64,000 nt of DNA, from NCBI GenBank assembly GCA_900107365.1, contig FNPS01000003.1:434001-498000 (forward strand). The letters run 5' to 3'. Every line of letters starts with the position of its first letter. The stretch's first letter is position 1. A program made the translations under genes and the position numbers. The notes below the pieces were generated by a model. That model did not search any database. It was not told the DNA's origin and saw nothing but the letters and a program-made list of their open reading frames with translations. Below, in pieces: positions 60,798 to 64,000 of the stretch. This DNA is from Flavobacterium aquidurense. GTDB lineage: Bacteria; Bacteroidota; Bacteroidia; Flavobacteriales; Flavobacteriaceae.

Positions 60798-61196
60798 TTA
60801 CTCAGCTTGATTGAAGCTCATATTATCTCTTGTATTTTTTTGTACCGAAATAGCGCCAAATAATGCTAATAAAAAGGCAAATGCATAGAAACCTTTTTCG
60901 CTTGGTGAAATAGTAGCATTCCAAAGTCCAACGGTTAATAATACAATTGACAATAATGTTCCGAACCAGCAAATTCCGTAATACATATCCGTTACGGGAA
61001 GTTTTTCAAGTCTGTCTCTTACACTTTTTTGTAATGAAACAACAGCAAAAAGGCCAAACATTAAAACGGTAAAGTAATATCCTTTTTCGTTTAATAGCAT
61101 TTCTGCTCTTGCAAGGCCAACAATATATCCAACCATTCCAGCTCCAAGAGCTACCCAAGATGCCGCTATAAAGGCATTCGAAGTTTTTTGTACCAT
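60798..61196 (-). CDS. YiaA/YiaB-family inner-membrane protein
   Basis: The 132-aa protein has two copies of the YiaAB two-helix domain: AFIAASWVALGAGMVGYIVGL with KGYYFTVLMFGLFAVVSLQKSVRD, and GTLLSIVLLTVGLWNA with KGFYAFAFLLALFGAISVQKNTRD. Four membrane helices are predicted. The repeat boxes (GLFAVVSLQKSVRD / LFGAISVQKNTRD) are diagnostic. Function is unknown. It lies 12 bp after the TIGR02117 gene on the same strand. Confidence 0.9.
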   Translation of the reverse strand: MVQKTSNAFIAASWVALGAGMVGYIVGLARAEMLLNEKGYYFTVLMFGLFAVVSLQKSVRDRLEKLPVTDMYYGICWFGTLLSIVLLTVGLWNATISPSEKGFYAFAFLLALFGAISVQKNTRDNMSFNQAE

Positions 61197-61208
61197 AATA
61201 ATCTAAGT

Positions 61209-61883
61209 TTATTTATATTTCGAAAAAATTCCTGAATCGGTAGCAGTCCAAAAACAACATTTTTGACCACTTATTTTTAGACCGCTATTTGCCCATGTAT
61301 TGCATGTATGAAACAAGCTGTAGCTTCCGGTGGCTTCATAGAAAGCGTCGGTTTTACCATAATTTGCATTTGTCTTTATGTTTAAGAAACTTCCAGAAGC
61401 ATCTTTTTGGAAACTTTCAGAGATATACTTTATTAAACGGTTGTATTGCGCTCTGCTAATCATTATTTTTTTACAATCGTCACCTTCTTTTAAGTTTTTG
61501 TAGTAAGTTGCATGAATTGCAGTTGTACTTAAGCCCGATGCAGCTTTGAATGCTACAGATGCTTTTAAGTCAGACCATTCAGGTGTTTCCAGGTAAAAAC
61601 CTTTGTCTCCCCAACCCATGGCAATATATTTGTAAGTTGAATCTGCAGCTTTAGTGTTTTCAAATTTTACTTGTTTGCTCCAGTCGATCTGATCAGTTTT
61701 GGTAGGCATTACAATATCCGTATGCACACCATTTGTTAAAATGTATATTTCGACTTCGGGTTTTGTTTTAGGTTCTTGATTTACGGTTATTTTTGAAAGA
61801 GAAAATGCAACTATTAGGTATAGTAAAATAAAACCTAAGAAACCTAGAAATATTTTAAGTACAATTTTTAATGCTTTTTTCAA
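61209..61883 (-). CDS. TIGR02117-family protein (DUF2459)
   Basis: The 224-aa protein has one N-terminal membrane segment (IFLGFLGFILLYLIVAFSL) and then EIYILTNGVHTDIVMPTKTDQIDW, YIAMGWGDKGFYLETPEWSDLK and LFHTCNTWANSGLKISGQKC, the blocks of TIGR02117, a family of unknown function. It is anchored by the N-terminus with the rest in the periplasm. It is likely co-transcribed with the YiaA gene. Confidence 0.88.
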   Translation of the reverse strand: MKKALKIVLKIFLGFLGFILLYLIVAFSLSKITVNQEPKTKPEVEIYILTNGVHTDIVMPTKTDQIDWSKQVKFENTKAADSTYKYIAMGWGDKGFYLETPEWSDLKASVAFKAASGLSTTAIHATYYKNLKEGDDCKKIMISRAQYNRLIKYISESFQKDASGSFLNIKTNANYGKTDAFYEATGSYSLFHTCNTWANSGLKISGQKCCFWTATDSGIFSKYK

Positions 61884-62039
61884 TGTTTTGTATTTTTGGT
61901 TTTAGCTTGTAAGTCTTGTTATTTAGTAAGTTTTGGACAATAAATAAAATTTTGCCACGTGCAAATATACTTAAATTCACTTCCAATAATTTAAAACATA
62001 CTAAAAAAATTATTAAGTATAATCTTTCATTTAATATCA

Positions 62040-62070
62040 AAAAAAAAGCCCCAAATATTTGGAGCTTTTC
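62040..62070 (-). terminator. Terminator of the sigma/DUF4252 operon
   Basis: The perfect inner stem CCAAATATTTGG is extended by GC/GC and A/T runs, with Ts on the minus strand. It lies 18 bp past the stop at 62088. Confidence 0.7.
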
Positions 62071-62087
62071 TTGTCTAAGTAAGATGA

Positions 62088-62630
62088 TTATTTTTTATTA
62101 ACCAATTGCTGCAAAGGCTTCAATTGTTCCATGTCAATTTTTGATTCTTTCAAAACAGACATTAAGGTCATGATATTATTCGGATTCATATTTTTTCCTA
62201 AAACACGAACTACTGCAAAACCATTTTCCTTTCTGTTGGCAAAAATCACAAATTCTTCAATGTTTTCATCCGTGCCAACGTAACTTATCGAAGCGCCATC
62301 TTTACCTGAACCAAAAGACATTAATTTTTGGTATTTTGGATCCTTTAAAATAGCTTTAACTTTTGTTCTTTCTGTTTCAAATTGCGCCTGATTTGTAGCA
62401 TTTGCTTTGAATGCCAGGATGTTCATTTTGTCAAAAGAATTTAAAGCTTCAGTCTGTGCTGCTGTTAATTTCGATTTTTCAACGTTTAAAATAGTTGGTG
62501 AAATATCCAGAGCGATAAAATTCTTATTTTCTGTATTCTGTACAAAATATTTCTGTAATGAAGGTTCAGAATTACAACTTATCAAAGTAAGTAATACTAA
62601 AATGGCCGTGGTAAAAACATTTAGTTTCAT
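62088..62630 (-). CDS. DUF4252 lipoprotein
   Basis: The 180-aa protein has a lipobox (LVLLTLISCNSEPS, Cys19) and DUF4252 blocks (ISPTILNVEKSKLTAAQTEA, DGASISYVGTDENIEEFVIFA). It is anchored in a membrane on the periplasmic side. It follows a second DUF4252 gene by 2 bp at the end of the sigma/anti-sigma operon. Function is unknown. In Bacteroidota such DUF4252 pairs often sit in ECF-sigma operons. Confidence 0.85.
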   Translation of the reverse strand: MKLNVFTTAILVLLTLISCNSEPSLQKYFVQNTENKNFIALDISPTILNVEKSKLTAAQTEALNSFDKMNILAFKANATNQAQFETERTKVKAILKDPKYQKLMSFGSGKDGASISYVGTDENIEEFVIFANRKENGFAVVRVLGKNMNPNNIMTLMSVLKESKIDMEQLKPLQQLVNKK

Positions 62631-62632
62631 GA

Positions 62633-63160
62633 TTATTTTTTGCCTTTAGAGGCTTTTTTTAAGTCAGAACCTCCAGGAAGTTGCATTTTATCTGTTAGTA
62701 CCGAGATTTCGTTGATATCAAAATTACCTGTTAAAGATAGTAAAACCGTTTCGTCACCTTTAGCTCCGTCAACGTACATTAGTAATTCTCTTACCTGCGA
62801 GTCTGTTGCTCCTGATTTTACGGATATTTTTACGTTTCTGCCACCGTCATTTATCCTCATTAATTCTTCTAAACCAGCAGTTTTAACATATTTATCTGCT
62901 GAGGCTTTCATTTCAGCTTCGATTTTAGGGTTTTTTGTTGTAAACACTTTTAGGTAGTCTAATTTTTTAATCAGACTGATGTATTGCTGCATTTCTTTAT
63001 CAGAAGCGTCAACTTTTACTTTGCTCATTAAATCGAACATTTTTTTGTTTACAATTACTGAGGTTACATCGTCCTGACCATCAAATTTATCAAATGCTCC
63101 CTGAGCATAAAAAGCGGTGCTAACGAATGCGAAAACTAGTGTTATGATGAAATTTTTCAT
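62633..63160 (-). CDS. DUF4252 secreted protein
   Basis: The 175-aa protein has a signal peptide (MKNFIITLVFAFVSTAFYAQ), then GAFDKFDGQDDVTSVIVNKKMFDLMSKV, KLDYLKVFTTKNPKIEAEM and VLLSLTGNFDINEISVLTDKM, typical of DUF4252. It ends in a basic tail (LKKASKGKK). It overlaps neither neighbour but lies 18 bp after the anti-sigma gene. It may be an envelope stress effector or sensor (inference). Confidence 0.88.
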   Translation of the reverse strand: MKNFIITLVFAFVSTAFYAQGAFDKFDGQDDVTSVIVNKKMFDLMSKVKVDASDKEMQQYISLIKKLDYLKVFTTKNPKIEAEMKASADKYVKTAGLEELMRINDGGRNVKISVKSGATDSQVRELLMYVDGAKGDETVLLSLTGNFDINEISVLTDKMQLPGGSDLKKASKGKK

Positions 63161-63178
63161 TTTTTTTGATTGATTTAA

Positions 63179-63637
63179 TTACTGTTTAAAAATTTTGTTT
63201 TTTGATTGTTCGTATTCCTTAATGTATTGTACACTTCCAATACCTACATTTACATTGTTTGATAATAAGGCCAAAGCTTTTTGCGTTGCGGCAAGAGCTT
63301 CTTCCGGATCATCATAGGTTCCTAATTCTGATTGCGCTACAACCTGAGTCGTAGTTTTTTGACTTGCAAAATAAAAGGTTCCGATTCCCAGTAAAACAAC
63401 AACTGAAGCTGCAATCGATAACCACACCACATTTCGTTTCTTAGTTTTTAGTGGTATCTCCTGTGTCGATTTTTGTTCTTTTACCTGAGAGAAATAACCA
63501 AACATTGGTTTGTATTGCTCTAAATGCTGCGCAACATTCGGTGAAGAAAAGTATTCTTTTAATTCTTTTTCTTCAGCAATAGTAGTTTCTCCCTGAAAGT
63601 ATTTTTCTAATATATTTTCTATTTTATCTAATTCCAT
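63179..63637 (-). CDS. Anti-sigma-factor-like membrane protein
   Basis: The 152-aa protein has a cytosolic front (KIENILEKYFQGETTIAEEKELKEYFSS), a single membrane segment (VVWLSIAASVVVLLGIGTFYF, about residues 70-90) and a short periplasmic part, the topology of anti-sigma factors. Its start overlaps the sigma gene stop by 14 bp, so they are coupled. A binding domain of known anti-sigma families is not obvious. Confidence 0.75.
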   Translation of the reverse strand: MELDKIENILEKYFQGETTIAEEKELKEYFSSPNVAQHLEQYKPMFGYFSQVKEQKSTQEIPLKTKKRNVVWLSIAASVVVLLGIGTFYFASQKTTTQVVAQSELGTYDDPEEALAATQKALALLSNNVNVGIGSVQYIKEYEQSKNKIFKQ

Positions 63638-64000
63638 AACTGTGTGTGTTAACCATTGATTCTCTTATTTTTTTTCTCGCTCTCGAAAGTGCTACCCGAA
63701 TAGCCGTTTCATTCATGTTGACAATTTTAGCAATTTCATCAAATTCATATTGCTCAACATCGCGAAGCTGAATTAATATTTGGAGTTGCTCGGGCAACTG
63801 ATTTATAATTTTTTCGACCCATTCCAGGCTATCGGAATCTTCTAATTTTTTATCCAATTGAGGTTCGCGGTCTGTAAAATTGTTGTGAACTATTTTCAGA
63901 TTTCCGGCTCTTTTAGATTTTAACTGATCCAGACAATAATTTTTGGTCATTGTCATTGCAACAGCTTCAATATTATTATAAGCGTCTAGATTTTCTTTCT
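63624..64000 (-). CDS. ECF RNA polymerase sigma factor (start outside the window)
   Basis: The frame is open to the window end, so the true start lies beyond 64000; an in-frame ATG at 63956 is internal. Visible are the last part of region 2 (YNNIEAVAMTMTKNYCLDQL), a linker, and region 4 (ADQLQ-like LPEQLQILIQLRDVEQYEFD, then EIAKIVNMNETAIRVALSRA). ECF sigma factors direct transcription of stress or envelope genes. The anti-sigma and DUF4252 genes that follow complete the operon. Confidence 0.92.
   Translation of the reverse strand, partial: KENLDAYNNIEAVAMTMTKNYCLDQLKSKRAGNLKIVHNNFTDREPQLDKKLEDSDSLEWVEKIINQLPEQLQILIQLRDVEQYEFDEIAKIVNMNETAIRVALSRARKKIRESMVNTHSYGIR

Overview
The window reads as chromosomal DNA of a Flavobacterium-like member of the Bacteroidota. 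It is AT-rich, starts are not preceded by strong Shine-Dalgarno sequences, and several promoters fit the Bacteroidota form TTG-N18/19-TAnnTTTG. The housekeeping genes (DUF4290, DUF5686, DUF4252 and GlmU-family proteins, a CarB without its allosteric domain, a MurA with Asp at the usual Cys position) match that phylum. The species cannot be named from the sequence alone.

Region 1 (about 1-11.2 kb) is accessory DNA. After an AraC regulator and a fragment of a hexapeptide acyltransferase there is a cassette: an XRE regulator divergent from five co-directional genes, two of which encode proteins with degenerate nucleotidyltransferase plus HEPN repeats. Two operator-like sites lie 20 bp apart between them. 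Then come long hairpins and a GCAT-rich repeat tract of the kind found in transfer regions, an AbiEii-type nucleotidyltransferase with a DUF6922-like partner, a MobA relaxosome protein without its relaxase, and a large serine recombinase. The recombinase reading frame runs into a copy of the 3' part of a tRNA gene.

Region 2 (11.16-16.68 kb) is a 5.5-kb island bounded by 45-bp direct repeats of the tRNA 3' part. It carries an AbiEi/AbiEii pair with palindromic operator candidates and a 999-aa protein joining an archaeo-eukaryotic-primase-like domain to a DECH helicase. It has no recombinase of its own. The intact tRNA (CAU anticodon) closes it at 16638-16711.

Region 3 (16.8-64 kb) is core chromosome: START-like protein, class IV aminotransferase, YqgE, HU, fmt-recQ, murA, a cation transporter, aroQ, outer-membrane beta-barrels, xerD, a PAS kinase, rny, a 6S-like RNA downstream of zapA, an M23 peptidase and TonB receptor, an ABC exporter, a phosphosugar mutase, glycosyltransferase, L31 type B, ABC-F, L34, carB, and a sigma/anti-sigma/DUF4252 operon cut by the window end.

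Non-coding structure is rich: a 289-bp tandem array of short palindromes at 22.99-24.29 kb, three copies of a dispersed hairpin element, and at least seven intergenic nested inverted repeats, most of them around terminators. The most promising unusual systems are the XRE-controlled HEPN cassette and the recombinase-less AbiE plus primase-helicase island integrated in tandem at a tRNA gene.
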